Positions 16,959 through 26,281 of a stretch of 64,000 nucleotides of DNA are shown piece by piece. A program made the position numbers and the translations under genes. How positions within the stretch are numbered: position 1 is the first letter of the stretch; each line of letters begins with the position of its first letter. The notes under the pieces were generated by a model. The model worked only from the letters and a program-made list of their open reading frames with translations, did not search any database and was not told the origin of the DNA. Origin of the DNA: Hyphomicrobiales bacterium (GTDB lineage Bacteria; Pseudomonadota; Alphaproteobacteria; Rhizobiales; Beijerinckiaceae); assembly GCA_027488155.1 (NCBI GenBank), contig JAIYCE010000059.1:1-64000 (forward strand), written 5' to 3'.

Positions 16959-18539
16959 TCAGCCCGCCGCTTCCTCTTCCACCGTCTCGGCAGCAGCTTC
17001 GATCCAGCCCGCCTTAACGCGCGCATCCATGATCATGGCTTCCGCTTCCTCGCGTGAGATTTCGATCCCATCGAGGAACCCGGCGATCTTCGTGGTTTCG
17101 CCGTTCTTACGCTCGGTCCAACCAACGAGATCGTCAGTCGCGCAACCGGCGAGGTCTTCGATGGATTTCACATCGTTCTCGCCCAGCTTGACCATGATCT
17201 CGGTGCTGATTCCATTCACGTCACGCAATTCATCGAGGACGCCCAGAGAGCGGCGGCGCTCGTCGAATTCGGCTTCGATACGAGCGAGATAATCTCGCGC
17301 ACGATTTTGAATTTCTTCGGCCGTGTCTTCGTCGAAGCCTTCGATGGAGGCGAGTTCGGCGACCTCGACGAATGCCAATTCCTCCACCGAACGGAAGCCT
17401 TCCGACGCCAAGAGTTGGCCGACGACTTCGTCCACATCGAGCGCGTCCATGAAGGTCTGTGTCCGCTCGACGAATTCCTTCTGACGGCGCTCGGATTCTT
17501 CGGCTTCCGTCAGAATGTCAATGTCCCAACCCGTCAATTGCGAAGCAAGACGGACATTCTGACCGCGACGGCCGATTGCCAGAGAAAGCTGATCGTCCGG
17601 CACCACGACTTCAATGCGCTCGGCATCTTCGTCGAGCACGACCTTCGACACTTCGGCCGGTTGCAGCGCGTTGACGATAAAGGTCGCAACATCGGGCGAC
17701 CACGGAATGATATCGATCTTTTCGCCCTGCAATTCGCCAACGACGGCTTGCACGCGCGAACCGCGCATACCGACGCAAGCGCCAACCGGATCGATCGAGG
17801 AATCGCGTGAGATGACGGCAATCTTTGCGCGCGAACCTGGATCGCGGGCGACCGCCTTTACTTCAATGATTCCGTCATAGATTTCCGGCACTTCCTGCGC
17901 AAAGAGCTTTGCCATGAATTGCGGATGCGTGCGCGACAGGAAAATCTGTGGGCCGCGTTGCTCGCGGCGCACATCGAACACATAAGCGCGGATGCGGTCG
18001 CCGGCGCGGAACATTTCACGCGGAATTAATTCGTCACGACGAACAATGGCTTCTGCGCGGCCGAGATCGACGATCACATTGCCATATTCAGCGCGCTTGA
18101 CCTGACCATTGACGATTTCGCCAATACGGTCCTTGAATTCGTCGTATTGGCGATCACGCTCGGCCTCGCGCACTTTTTGCACGATGACTTGCTTGGCTGA
18201 TTGCGCGGCGATACGGCCGAAATCGAAGGGCGGCAATGTATCGGCGATCGTATCGCCAATCTGGGCCGCAGGGTTGAAACGCTGCGCATCGACAAGCGCA
18301 ATTTCAATGGCCGGGTTTTCGACCTGTTCAACGACTTGCAGATAACGCGAGAGACGCAGTTCGCCGGTGCGCGGATTGATCTCCGCATGGACATCGGTTT
18401 CTGCTCCGTAACGCGAACGCGATGCCTTCGCGATCGCATCTTCCATCGCCGCAATCACGATCTGACGATCAATATTCTTCTCGCGCGCGACTGCGTCCGC
18501 GATCTGCAACAATTCGAGCCTGTTGGCGCTGACGGCCAT
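16959..18539 (-). CDS. nusA: Transcription termination/antitermination factor NusA
   Basis: A 526-aa RNA polymerase-binding factor controlling pausing, termination and antitermination. Domains in order: N-terminal polymerase-binding domain, S1 (about 135-200, GQVKRAEYGNVIVDLG), KH1 and KH2 (about 230-345, ACVGMRGSRVQAVVGEL and LAIGRRGQNVRLA) and C-terminal helix-hairpin-helix repeats (about 365-500, LLASEGFRSVEEL). The ATG at 18539 has aaggag 8 bases upstream; a GTG three codons earlier would sit directly on that site. It starts 5 bases downstream of the rimP stop. Its own leader holds a terminator-like hairpin (19258-19288), a possible feedback target. Confidence 0.97.
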   Translation of the reverse strand: MAVSANRLELLQIADAVAREKNIDRQIVIAAMEDAIAKASRSRYGAETDVHAEINPRTGELRLSRYLQVVEQVENPAIEIALVDAQRFNPAAQIGDTIADTLPPFDFGRIAAQSAKQVIVQKVREAERDRQYDEFKDRIGEIVNGQVKRAEYGNVIVDLGRAEAIVRRDELIPREMFRAGDRIRAYVFDVRREQRGPQIFLSRTHPQFMAKLFAQEVPEIYDGIIEVKAVARDPGSRAKIAVISRDSSIDPVGACVGMRGSRVQAVVGELQGEKIDIIPWSPDVATFIVNALQPAEVSKVVLDEDAERIEVVVPDDQLSLAIGRRGQNVRLASQLTGWDIDILTEAEESERRQKEFVERTQTFMDALDVDEVVGQLLASEGFRSVEELAFVEVAELASIEGFDEDTAEEIQNRARDYLARIEAEFDERRRSLGVLDELRDVNGISTEIMVKLGENDVKSIEDLAGCATDDLVGWTERKNGETTKIAGFLDGIEISREEAEAMIMDARVKAGWIEAAAETVEEEAAG

Positions 18540-18544
18540 GGGTG

Positions 18545-19216
18545 TCACTCCTTGTTTCGTTTCGACGGCTTCTTCGGCTTTTGCGCCGGTTCGTCCGCCT
18601 GTTCGAATTCGTCGGCTTGTTGGTCTTCCGTTTCGGTTTCGGCGCCGCGGGCCTTGCGGGCCGCCTTGTCACGCCGGAGCGATTCTCGGATCAGGTCATC
18701 GGTGAGAACGAGGCGTGCCTCACCGATATCGGCGAGGGGAATTGCGACACGCGCCTCCTCGTCCTTGCCAGTGTCGTCACGTTCGATCACCACCGCGCCC
18801 TCAGCCGCGCCAATGATCACGCCTTTGAAGCGCTTGCGGCCATGGACGGGCAATTTGGTCTCGATCTTCACTTCATAATCGGCCCAACGATCGAAATCCG
18901 AGGGGCGCACGAGAGGGCGATCAATACCGGGCGACGATATTTCGAGGTTGTACGCGCGATCGACAGGATCTTCGAGGTCGAGAATAGGCGAGATCGCACG
19001 GCTGACGGCCTCGCAATCGTCGACACTCATCGTGCCATCAGGGCGCTCTGCCATGATCTGGACTGTGCAACCGTTGAGGCCGGAGACGCGCACGCGCACA
19101 AGCCGGTAGCCGAGGTCCTCGATGGCGGCTTCAATGAGCACCGCCACGCGGGCCGCAACACCGTTTTCCACGATCAACCGGCGTTCTACCGCGCCCTGAT
19201 CTGCCGATCCGCTCAA
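18545..19216 (-). CDS. rimP: Ribosome maturation factor RimP
   Basis: A factor (223 aa with the chosen start) needed for 30S maturation. The two-domain RimP fold is visible: [12 protein letters not shown] and [15 protein letters not shown] in the N-terminal domain, [11 protein letters not shown] between, and the Sm-like C-terminal domain (about 115-180). An alphaproteobacterial acidic/basic tail rich in Glu, Lys and Pro follows. I prefer the TTG at 19216, which has caggaag 5 bases upstream and fits homologous N-termini ([13 protein letters not shown]). The GTG at 19291 would place a terminator hairpin inside the coding region. First gene of the rimP-nusA-ylxR-infB operon. Confidence 0.93.
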   Translation of the reverse strand: MSGSADQGAVERRLIVENGVAARVAVLIEAAIEDLGYRLVRVRVSGLNGCTVQIMAERPDGTMSVDDCEAVSRAISPILDLEDPVDRAYNLEISSPGIDRPLVRPSDFDRWADYEVKIETKLPVHGRKRFKGVIIGAAEGAVVIERDDTGKDEEARVAIPLADIGEARLVLTDDLIRESLRRDKAARKARGAETETEDQQADEFEQADEPAQKPKKPSKRNKE

Positions 19217-19257
19217 ATCTGCTTCCTGCTCGTCGCCCCGGGCCGGATCGCGGCAAT

Positions 19258-19288
19258 AAAAAAGAGCGGGTCCCGGAGGGCCCACTCT
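19258..19288 (-). terminator. Terminator-like hairpin in the rimP-nusA operon leader
   Basis: On the minus strand agagtgggccc pairs with gggacccgctct (one mismatch, one wobble) and runs straight into six T. It lies 42 bases upstream of the preferred rimP start with no minus-strand gene before it to terminate. This placement suggests a transcription attenuator for the operon that encodes NusA itself. Confidence 0.6.
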
Positions 19289-19465
19289 CACGATCCGATC
19301 CGAAGATCACGTTAGAGATGTCTACTGCTTGGGTCTCTTACCTCCAAAGCTGGTCAAAAGCAAGATTTTTCAAAAATTACACCAAAGGGTTGCTTGTTGA
19401 GCTAAAGCGCAACCTTTTGGTAAGTGACGTAACGTAATTCTCTCTTTGATTGCGGAGATTCGATT
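19289..19465. promoter_or_regulatory. Divergent promoter region between rimP and the DUF2336 gene
   Basis: This 177-bp AT-richer stretch must hold promoters for both the rimP-nusA operon and the DUF2336 gene. I see no unambiguous -35/-10 pair and no gene in it. Confidence 0.45.
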
Positions 19466-20581
19466 ATGCAACCTATCCATTCCTTTGTGACCGAGGTCGA
19501 GCAGGCCATTGCCACCCATGAGGCCACGAAGCGGATGACCGTTTTGCGCCAGATCACTTCGCTTTTCATCGATCACGCACCTCTCCTGACAGACGACCAT
19601 GTCGCCGTCTATGACGAGGTCATCGTCCGGTTGGCCCGCGAGATCGAGTTCCACGCCAGGGTCGAATTGGCCGATAGGATGGCCGATGTCCCCAACGCGC
19701 CTCTGCAGACGATCCGCGATCTCGCGCTGGACGAGGACATCGCCATTGCTGGGCCTGTCCTGCGCCGTTCGGCGCGGGTCAGCGAAGACGACCTTGTCAT
19801 GGTTGCGGGAACACGCGGACCACTTCATTTGCGTGCCGTGGCGGCGCGCGAGGATATTGGCGAGCGGGTGACCGACATTCTCGTCGACCGCGGCGATACC
19901 GACGTACACCACATCGTTGCCGGCAATGCGGCTGCACGGCTTTCGGAAGACGGGTTCCGCAAACTTGCCGAAACCGCGGCCGGCGACGGCACACTGCTCG
20001 CCTTGCTCCGTCAGCGCGGTGAAGACGAAACGACGCTCAATGCCATTGTCGAAGCGGCAAGCGAACGGGCCGCACAGCGTTTGGCCGAAACAGGAATCAC
20101 AGAGCGCGGCACAACCGGTCTCACGGAAATGCTGGAAGGCCATGCCGAGCGCCTTATGGCACGCGACGGGGCCGTCGATCTTGTCGGTGCAATCGAATCT
20201 GCCTTGCCGCTGGCCGAAAGTGCGCTCGCCGCAGACCGGCTCGATGAGGATTATCTGATCGCGCAATTACAACGTGGACAGGTTCCAGCGGCTTTGGCTG
20301 GCCTGTTGCTGCTCGCCGGTACGCCACCAACGATTGTCGCGCGCGCTTTCGATGCGCCGCAATTCGATCCACTTTTATTTCTGGTGCGGTCCGTACGTTT
20401 CAACTGGCCATGCTTCAAAGCATTTCTCGCAGCGAAATCGGATCGTGACTTACCGGAAGCGTTGCTGCGCAGTGCATTTTCAAGCTTCGATGAATTAACG
20501 GTGCCGACGGCACAACGCGTGATGCGTTTTGTTTGTGCGCGGGCTAAGCTTGAAGAAGAGAATGAAACGAATGCCAACTAA
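19466..20581 (+). CDS. DUF2336 domain-containing protein
   Basis: A 371-aa all-helical protein of the alphaproteobacterial DUF2336 family, function unknown. The sequence runs as repeated short helices with the family motifs LREIEFHARVELADRMA-like near residues 60-75, LALDEDIAIAGPVLRRSARVSEDDL near 90-115 and RGDTDVHHIVAGNAAARLSE near 145-165. The fold resembles HEAT-like repeats by eye. No membrane helix or signal peptide is evident. It stands alone on the plus strand, diverging from rimP; its stop overlaps the trmB stop by 2 bases. Confidence 0.85.
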   Translation: MQPIHSFVTEVEQAIATHEATKRMTVLRQITSLFIDHAPLLTDDHVAVYDEVIVRLAREIEFHARVELADRMADVPNAPLQTIRDLALDEDIAIAGPVLRRSARVSEDDLVMVAGTRGPLHLRAVAAREDIGERVTDILVDRGDTDVHHIVAGNAAARLSEDGFRKLAETAAGDGTLLALLRQRGEDETTLNAIVEAASERAAQRLAETGITERGTTGLTEMLEGHAERLMARDGAVDLVGAIESALPLAESALAADRLDEDYLIAQLQRGQVPAALAGLLLLAGTPPTIVARAFDAPQFDPLLFLVRSVRFNWPCFKAFLAAKSDRDLPEALLRSAFSSFDELTVPTAQRVMRFVCARAKLEEENETNAN

Positions 20582-21270
20582 ATACGCTTGAAGCGCAAAT
20601 AACTCGGCGTGCGGCCTTCGCGTTTGGCTTTCGCCTCATAGCGCGTGCCGGGCCAACCTTCATAGGGAGTACGCCACGCATCGGCATGGTCGGCAGGCCA
20701 GATGAAACCAGGCGCACGCACAATGCGCGCAAGCGTCCAACCGACATAATGATCAATATCGCTTGCGAACCAAAAATCGCCGCCCGGCTTAAGGATGCGG
20801 GCGAGCTTGGTCAGCATTTCGTCAGAGACGAAGCGCCGCTTATGATGACGCCGCTTCGGCCAAGGGTCAGGATACAGCAAGAATACGCGCGAGACGGACG
20901 CGTCCGGCAATCCCGCAATCACATGGGATGCATCGCTGTCGTAAAGCCTGATATTGTCGAGATGCTCGGTGTCGACCGCTGCCAACAACTTCGCCATGCC
21001 GTTGACGAAGGGTTCGCAGCCGATGAAGCCAATGTCTGGATTTTCGCGCGCCCGGTGGGCGAGATGCTCGCCACCACCAAAGCCAATTTCAAGCCAAAGT
21101 TCTTTGACCGGGCGCGGAAAGAGTGTGGCGGGATTTTTCAACTCCTCCGGCCGCACGCGCAGGCGCGGCAGGAGCTCATCGAATAAACCGGCTTGATGCG
21201 CGCGGAGCGGATGACCCTTGCGGCGGCCATAAAAGGCCGTGTCACGACGCTCCGCTGTCACGTCATCCAT
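20578..21270 (-). CDS. trmB: tRNA (guanine-N7-)-methyltransferase
   Basis: A 230-aa SAM-dependent enzyme forming m7G46 in the variable loop of tRNAs. The SAM-binding motif LEIGFGGGEHLAH (about 75-88) and the family signature PDPWPKRRHHKRRF (about 145) are clear, as is GTRYEAKAKREGR at the C-terminus. It starts 7 bp after the metK stop, so its methyl donor synthase is co-transcribed. Tail-to-tail with the DUF2336 gene. Confidence 0.97.
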   Translation of the reverse strand: MDDVTAERRDTAFYGRRKGHPLRAHQAGLFDELLPRLRVRPEELKNPATLFPRPVKELWLEIGFGGGEHLAHRARENPDIGFIGCEPFVNGMAKLLAAVDTEHLDNIRLYDSDASHVIAGLPDASVSRVFLLYPDPWPKRRHHKRRFVSDEMLTKLARILKPGGDFWFASDIDHYVGWTLARIVRAPGFIWPADHADAWRTPYEGWPGTRYEAKAKREGRTPSYLRFKRI

Positions 21271-21277
21271 TCCCGCT

Positions 21278-22480
21278 TCAGAAGCGCGACTTCAACGCAT
21301 CGGCGAGATCAGTCTTTTCCCAAGAAAAGCCACCGTCAGCTTCAGCCTTGCGGCCAAAATGGCCATAGGCAGCTGTGCGCGCATAGATGGGCTTGTTGAG
21401 ATCGAGATGGGTGCGGATGCCACGCGGCGAGAGGTCCATCGCTTCCATCAGTACCTTTTCGAGCTTCGCCACATCAACTTGGCCAGTGCCATGCAGATCG
21501 GCATAGATCGACAGCGGCTTCGCTACGCCAATCGCATAGGAAAGCTGAATGGTGCAACGATCGGCGAGGCCTGCCGCGACCACGTTCTTCGCGAGATAGC
21601 GCGCGGCATAAGCGGCCGAGCGATCCACCTTGGTCGGATCCTTGCCCGAGAAAGCGCCGCCGCCATGCGGGGCTGCGCCACCATAAGTGTCGACGATGAT
21701 CTTGCGGCCGGTGAGGCCAGTATCGCCGTCCGGACCACCGATCACGAATTTGCCGGTCGGGTTGATGTGCCAGACAGTCTGAGGATCGATCCAGCCCTGC
21801 GGCAGCGTCTCACGAACGTAAGGCTCAACAATCGAACGAATATCGTGTGAGGTAAGCGTCTTTTTGTTATGCTCTTCAATGTGTTGCGTCGAGACGACGA
21901 TCTGCGTCACACCAACCGGCTTGCCATCGGCATAGCGGACGGTGACTTGGCTTTTAGCATCCGGACCTAGCACATTGGTTTCACCGGAACGGCGGGCATC
22001 AGAGAGGCGCTTCAAGATGTTGTGCGCATAGTGCAGCGGTGCCGGCATAAGTTCGGGCGTCTCACGGCAGGCATAGCCAAACATGATGCCTTGGTCGCCA
22101 GCGCCCTCGTCCTTGTTGCCAGCCGAATCGACGCCAACGGCAATGTCGGCCGACTGCGGATGCAAAAGGACTTCGATATCGGCATCCTCCCAGTGGAAGC
22201 CGTCCTGCTCATAGCCAATATCGCGAATGGCGAGCCGGGCGATGTGGGCGATGTAATCGGGTGTCAGCGTCTTTGGGCCGCGGGTCTCCCCAGCAATTAC
22301 GACGCGATTGGTGGTTGCGAGCGTTTCGCAAGCAACACGGATCTGCCAGGGATCGATGCCCTGTGCGGCGCCTTCACGGAAGAAGGCATCCACGACCTCG
22401 TCTGAAATCCGGTCGCATACCTTGTCCGGATGGCCTTCCGAGACTGACTCACTGGTGAACAGATAATCTGAGCGCGCCAC
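21278..22480 (-). CDS. metK: S-adenosylmethionine synthetase
   Basis: A 400-aa enzyme making SAM from methionine and ATP as a tetramer. Signatures: EGHPDKVCD at the N-terminus (ATP binding), [12 protein letters not shown] (about 130) and [16 protein letters not shown] (about 275, phosphate-binding loop). The GTG at 22480 is chosen: aggaggt lies 5 bases upstream and the protein then begins [18 protein letters not shown] as in homologues. The in-frame 75-base extension upstream is GC-rich and unlike MetK. No SAM riboswitch that I recognise is in the 142-bp leader. Confidence 0.97.
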   Translation of the reverse strand: MARSDYLFTSESVSEGHPDKVCDRISDEVVDAFFREGAAQGIDPWQIRVACETLATTNRVVIAGETRGPKTLTPDYIAHIARLAIRDIGYEQDGFHWEDADIEVLLHPQSADIAVGVDSAGNKDEGAGDQGIMFGYACRETPELMPAPLHYAHNILKRLSDARRSGETNVLGPDAKSQVTVRYADGKPVGVTQIVVSTQHIEEHNKKTLTSHDIRSIVEPYVRETLPQGWIDPQTVWHINPTGKFVIGGPDGDTGLTGRKIIVDTYGGAAPHGGGAFSGKDPTKVDRSAAYAARYLAKNVVAAGLADRCTIQLSYAIGVAKPLSIYADLHGTGQVDVAKLEKVLMEAMDLSPRGIRTHLDLNKPIYARTAAYGHFGRKAEADGGFSWEKTDLADALKSRF

Positions 22481-22622
22481 TAAGACCTCCTGATGTGGGA
22501 AGTACGGCGGCTGTCCCGCCGGACGGCCCTGCGGACCGCCGGCGCTAGGTGCCATGGAGGCTTACACTCCGTCAAGATATGGCGGACGAATTGTTCGGTT
22601 TGGCGAACGCTTCGTTTATGGG

Positions 22623-23033
22623 TCAGGCGGCCTCTTCCGGCGCGCCCGCGATCTCGCGGACAAGCTCAACCACCTTGCGGCGCAATTTGGCATCGCGAAT
22701 ACGGACGAACGCCTTGTTCAGCTGCACCCCCTCCGCCGTGGAGAGGAAGTCGACCACATAGGTCGCCTCGGTTTCATTGGCAGGCAGCATCGGCGTAGTC
22801 TCTTCTTGTGGCATCCCGTCAAAGAAGTAATCGACCGGGACACCGAGAATATTGGCGATGGCCTGCAACCGGCTTGCACCGATACGGTTCGTGCCCTTTT
22901 CGTATTTCTGCACCTGCTGAAAGGTTAGGCCCAGCGCATCGCCCAGCTTCTCTTGGCTCATGCCCACAAGAATGCGCCGCATCCGAACGCGGCTGCCAAC
23001 ATGCACATCGACTGGATTGGGACTCTTCTTCAT
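22623..23033 (-). CDS. Cro/C1-type helix-turn-helix regulator, PraR-like
   Basis: A 136-aa DNA-binding regulator. Residues about 12-70 form the XRE helix-turn-helix (VGSRVRMRRILVGMSQEKLGD, then LTFQQVQKYEKGTNRIGASRL). Residues 75-136 form a helical tail ending RKVVELVREIAGAPEEAA. Size, sequence style and position between lnt and metK suggest the rhizobial regulator PraR, which controls attachment, quorum sensing and symbiosis genes; that is an inference from synteny. The ATG at 23033 has gagga upstream. A palindrome TAATACTCGTATTA at 23148-23161 is a candidate operator. Confidence 0.85.
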   Translation of the reverse strand: MKKSPNPVDVHVGSRVRMRRILVGMSQEKLGDALGLTFQQVQKYEKGTNRIGASRLQAIANILGVPVDYFFDGMPQEETTPMLPANETEATYVVDFLSTAEGVQLNKAFVRIRDAKLRRKVVELVREIAGAPEEAA

Positions 23034-23147
23034 TTTTGCGTCCTCTGCGGAGACAATGGCCAACGCGCGACGCAACGGGAACAAAGACTTCGCAATCCGG
23101 CCTAATCAATTCCAGGTTGCATAACAATGATTAAACAATTTCTACGA

Positions 23148-23161
23148 TAATACTCGTATTA
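23148..23161. promoter_or_regulatory. 14-bp palindrome upstream of the Cro/C1-type regulator
   Basis: Perfect palindrome TAATAC-TC-GTATTA within an AT-rich stretch, 115 bp before the regulator start and just after lnt. Such a site fits a dimeric helix-turn-helix protein, perhaps the regulator itself. Confidence 0.5.
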
Positions 23162-23197
23162 ATCACATAAATACACTCTACACTTTCTAAGAGTAAG

Positions 23198-24778
23198 TCA
23201 ATCGAAATGACGTCCCAACAAGGCTATAACGCCTAGCAAAACAAGCATTAACATTAAGGGAAACGATTGCATTTGAGTAAAAATCGGCGGATCGATGGCG
23301 CCGGGCAGCGGCCCATCGACTGTTCCCGTTTCACCAAGGTTGAGCTGCGCGCGAAAACGACCGAACGAATCAACGATCGCTGAAATGCCATTGTTGGCAG
23401 CACGCACCAAAGGCAAGCCTTCCTCAATGCTACGCAAACGCGCTTGCGCGAAATGCTGATGCGGCCCGGGCGTAATGCCAAACCATGCATCATTCGTGAC
23501 GTTCAACAACCAAAGAGGGCGTGCACCATCTGGCAAAACCTTGCCGGGGAAAATCGCTTCATAGCAAATCAGCGGCGCAGCATCTGGCAGACCCGGCACG
23601 GGAAGCGCCACGCGCTTTTCGCCAGGGGTAAACACGCCGGGCACCGGAACGAATGTGCGCAGGCCCAACGCCTCAAGCCAATCGGCAAGCGGCAAATACT
23701 CGCCAAACGGGACGAGATGCACCTTGTCGGCATGGCCCAAAACTTGGCCCGCGCTGCCAATCACCTGAATGCCATTGAAATAGGCGTTGCTGACTTCACC
23801 CGGCAGAACAGGGCGCGCGCGGACAGCCCCGGTCACCAGCACGGCGCGGCCTTTGAGCATGTCAGCAATCTGCTCGAGAGCCTTCGCGTCGCGGGTCAAC
23901 AAAAACGGGAAAGGCGATTCCGGCCAGATGTAATGCGTGACCTTCTCCGCACCGGGTGCCGACGAAACGGAGAAATAGCGCGCCATAATCGCGTCGCGAT
24001 TTTGCGGTCGGAATTTAGCGTCCTGCGGAACATCGGGTTGCATGATCCTGAGCATGACACCGGCCCTATCGGGCGGTGTGGGCTGAGACAGCCGCCATTG
24101 CCCGAAGCCAACCATCGCCACCATCACACACGCCGACGCAATGAGAGGTCCCGCGCGCCGAATCCATGAGCCAGGGCCGAGAAAGGCAGCCGGCGCAGCG
24201 GCAGCGAAAATCGCGATAACATTCAACCCATACGCGCCAATCAGAGATGCCGTTTGCGAAAACGTCAGCGATCCCGCGAGCGCCATTCCTGGCATGTTCC
24301 ACGGGAAGCCGGTGAAGACATAGCCGCGAATCCACTCGATCAGCGCCAACGAAAACGCGAAGGCAGCAATCCGCGCCGGGCCGGACGACCAGAGAACAGA
24401 CGCGAGCACGAAAGCCAGCCCGTAGAAGATAGCTAGCACCGCCGGAAGACCGAGTACGCCGAGCGGCAAAAGCAAAGCGAATTGATCGGGTTCGACGAGG
24501 AAGGCCATGCCAAGCCACCACAGCCCGGCGACGAACCAGCCAAACCCAAAGCTCCACCCCGCTATGAAAGCTGCGCGCCAGCGCGCACGACCTTTTGACG
24601 TCCGTGCTGCGACACCATCGAGCATGACGATGGCAGTGCTCATGGCAATGAAAAGGGTGGGCCAAAAATAATAAGGCGCGAGTGCAAACGATCCAATCGC
24701 ACCGGCGACCATGCCGAGTATCACGGCGCGCCATCCGGCCAAAGTGCCAGCAAGGCCGGTCGTACGTTTTTCCATCAT
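23198..24778 (-). CDS. lnt: Apolipoprotein N-acyltransferase
   Basis: A 526-aa inner-membrane enzyme adding the third acyl chain to lipoproteins. Residues 1-215 contain about six membrane helices (such as LLPLGVLGLPAVLAIFYGLA). The periplasmic nitrilase domain (about 235-490) carries the triad: glutamate in YIWPESPFPF, lysine in ADKVHLVPFGEYLP and cysteine in LICYEAIFPG. A last helix ends the protein. Its start overlaps the corC stop by 4 bases. The triad is intact. Confidence 0.97.
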   Translation of the reverse strand: MMEKRTTGLAGTLAGWRAVILGMVAGAIGSFALAPYYFWPTLFIAMSTAIVMLDGVAARTSKGRARWRAAFIAGWSFGFGWFVAGLWWLGMAFLVEPDQFALLLPLGVLGLPAVLAIFYGLAFVLASVLWSSGPARIAAFAFSLALIEWIRGYVFTGFPWNMPGMALAGSLTFSQTASLIGAYGLNVIAIFAAAAPAAFLGPGSWIRRAGPLIASACVMVAMVGFGQWRLSQPTPPDRAGVMLRIMQPDVPQDAKFRPQNRDAIMARYFSVSSAPGAEKVTHYIWPESPFPFLLTRDAKALEQIADMLKGRAVLVTGAVRARPVLPGEVSNAYFNGIQVIGSAGQVLGHADKVHLVPFGEYLPLADWLEALGLRTFVPVPGVFTPGEKRVALPVPGLPDAAPLICYEAIFPGKVLPDGARPLWLLNVTNDAWFGITPGPHQHFAQARLRSIEEGLPLVRAANNGISAIVDSFGRFRAQLNLGETGTVDGPLPGAIDPPIFTQMQSFPLMLMLVLLGVIALLGRHFD

Positions 24779-25794
24779 TCCTGCGACACGGGTTTTTTCA
24801 TCCCCTCAGATGGCTTGATGCCCCCTTGCGTCTCTGACGTTCCAATGCCGTAATGAATCCGTGCTTTCTTGACCCGACGTGGATCTGCGTCCAGCACTTC
24901 GAATTCGAGGCCAAGCGGGCCTGCGATGATTTCACCGCGGACCGGCACGCGCCCGGCAAGCGTCGCCACAAGGCCGCCAACCGTGTCCACATCCTCGGCT
25001 ATATCGATTTCGTCGAAACTCAGACCAAGCAATTCGCCGACATCCTCAAGCGAAGCACGGCCATCGGCGACATAGATTTCATCGCTCTCGCGTGTGATGA
25101 GTTGCGTTTCGGCATCATCATGCTCATCCTCAATATCGCCGACGACGATCTCCACAAGATCCTCGATCGAAACGAGGCCGTCAGTGCCACCATATTCGTC
25201 GATGACAAGCGCCATATGGGTCCGCGTGGTCTGCATCTTCACAAGCAGATCGAGCGCCGGCATGGATGGCGGTACGTAAAGCACGGAGCGGAAGATGCGT
25301 GCGTCCGCCAGCGTCATCGTCAGATCGATACGGCCAAGATCAGGTGAGGACGTGGCAGTCTCCTGTCCCAGTGCCGCTTCAGCGCGGGCGGCGATGTAAT
25401 CGAGGAAGTCGCGGATGTGCACCATGCCACGCGGATCATCGAGCGTGTCCGAGTAAACAGGCAGACGCGAATGGCCCTCGGTGCGGAAGAGCCGAAGCAA
25501 TTCACCCAGCGATGTGTCGATCTCCACCGCGACGATATCGGCACGCGGCACCATAACATCATGGACGCGCTGGATGCGCAGGCGCAGGACGTTGCGCAGC
25601 ATCTCGCGCTCTTCCGGCGAGAAGCCGCCATCATTATCGCCCTCTTCGAGCGCATCCTCCAAATCGCCACGGATAAACGCACCCGAACGCAAGCCCATCT
25701 TACCGAGGAGACGATCGATCAGACTTTCGCTGTCACGCTCGGGGAGCGGCGGAATCTTATTCTGATCGGCGGCGTTTCTGGATTCATCAGACAT
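24775..25794 (-). CDS. corC: CorC/HlyC-type CBS-domain protein
   Basis: A 339-aa cytoplasmic protein with two CBS domains (about 75-205; [14 protein letters not shown] and [22 protein letters not shown]) and a C-terminal CorC_HlyC (FAD-PCMH-like) domain about 230-320. It lacks the membrane DUF21 domain, like E. coli CorC/YbeX, which sits in the same ybeZ-ybeY-ybeX-lnt order. The role is linked to Mg/Co efflux and ribosome metabolism, with the exact function not settled. The ATG at 25794 has gagga upstream and follows the ybeY stop by 10 bases. Confidence 0.93.
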   Translation of the reverse strand: MSDESRNAADQNKIPPLPERDSESLIDRLLGKMGLRSGAFIRGDLEDALEEGDNDGGFSPEEREMLRNVLRLRIQRVHDVMVPRADIVAVEIDTSLGELLRLFRTEGHSRLPVYSDTLDDPRGMVHIRDFLDYIAARAEAALGQETATSSPDLGRIDLTMTLADARIFRSVLYVPPSMPALDLLVKMQTTRTHMALVIDEYGGTDGLVSIEDLVEIVVGDIEDEHDDAETQLITRESDEIYVADGRASLEDVGELLGLSFDEIDIAEDVDTVGGLVATLAGRVPVRGEIIAGPLGLEFEVLDADPRRVKKARIHYGIGTSETQGGIKPSEGMKKPVSQE

Positions 25795-25804
25795 AATCGA
25801 TTCC

Positions 25805-26281
25805 TCAATGCTCCTCCGCATAGGGGTCGGCAATGCCGAGCGCAGCCAGAATGCGGGTTTCGAGTTCTTCCATCATTTCTGCGTCTCTGTCGTTCATATG
25901 ATCATGACCGAGGAGATGCAAAAATCCATGCACGACCAGATGGGCGGCATGGTCATCAAAATTCTTCCCTTCGTCTTGCGCCTCACGCTCGACGGTCTCG
26001 CAGGCAAGCACGATGTCGCCAAGAAACGGCGCATGGGCGAGGCGTTCGGGGAGTACGGATTGAAAAGAGAGGACATTGGTCGGCTTGTCCTTCTCACGCC
26101 ATTCGCGATTCATCTCGCGCATCCGTGCGTCGTCGACGAGCAGGAGTGACACTTCTACTCCGTCGAGCAGAGTGATGCCGCAATCGCGGGCCGCCTGCAT
26201 AAGCGCGCGTTCGGCCACCGCCTCCATCCCGGGATGGCGTTCCCACAGCGGACTTTCGCTGACGCAATCGAGCACGATCAT
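25805..26281 (-). CDS. ybeY: Endoribonuclease YbeY (rRNA maturation)
   Basis: A 158-aa zinc metallo-RNase needed for 16S rRNA 3'-end maturation and ribosome quality control. The signature HGFLHLLGHDH (H-x3-H-x5-H) near residue 118 binds the zinc, and REKDKPTNVLSF is the conserved upstream block. Overlaps phoH by 4 bases. Length is typical for alphaproteobacteria. Confidence 0.96.
   Translation of the reverse strand: MIVLDCVSESPLWERHPGMEAVAERALMQAARDCGITLLDGVEVSLLLVDDARMREMNREWREKDKPTNVLSFQSVLPERLAHAPFLGDIVLACETVEREAQDEGKNFDDHAAHLVVHGFLHLLGHDHMNDRDAEMMEELETRILAALGIADPYAEEH

Noticed and set aside
19217..19291. N-terminal extension of RimP from a GTG at 19291
   Set aside because: It would contain a terminator hairpin with six T, and homologues start later; the TTG at 19216 has a ribosome-binding site.
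22481..22622. SAM riboswitch in the metK leader
   Set aside because: The leader is GC-rich and can fold, but I see no conserved core of any SAM riboswitch class.
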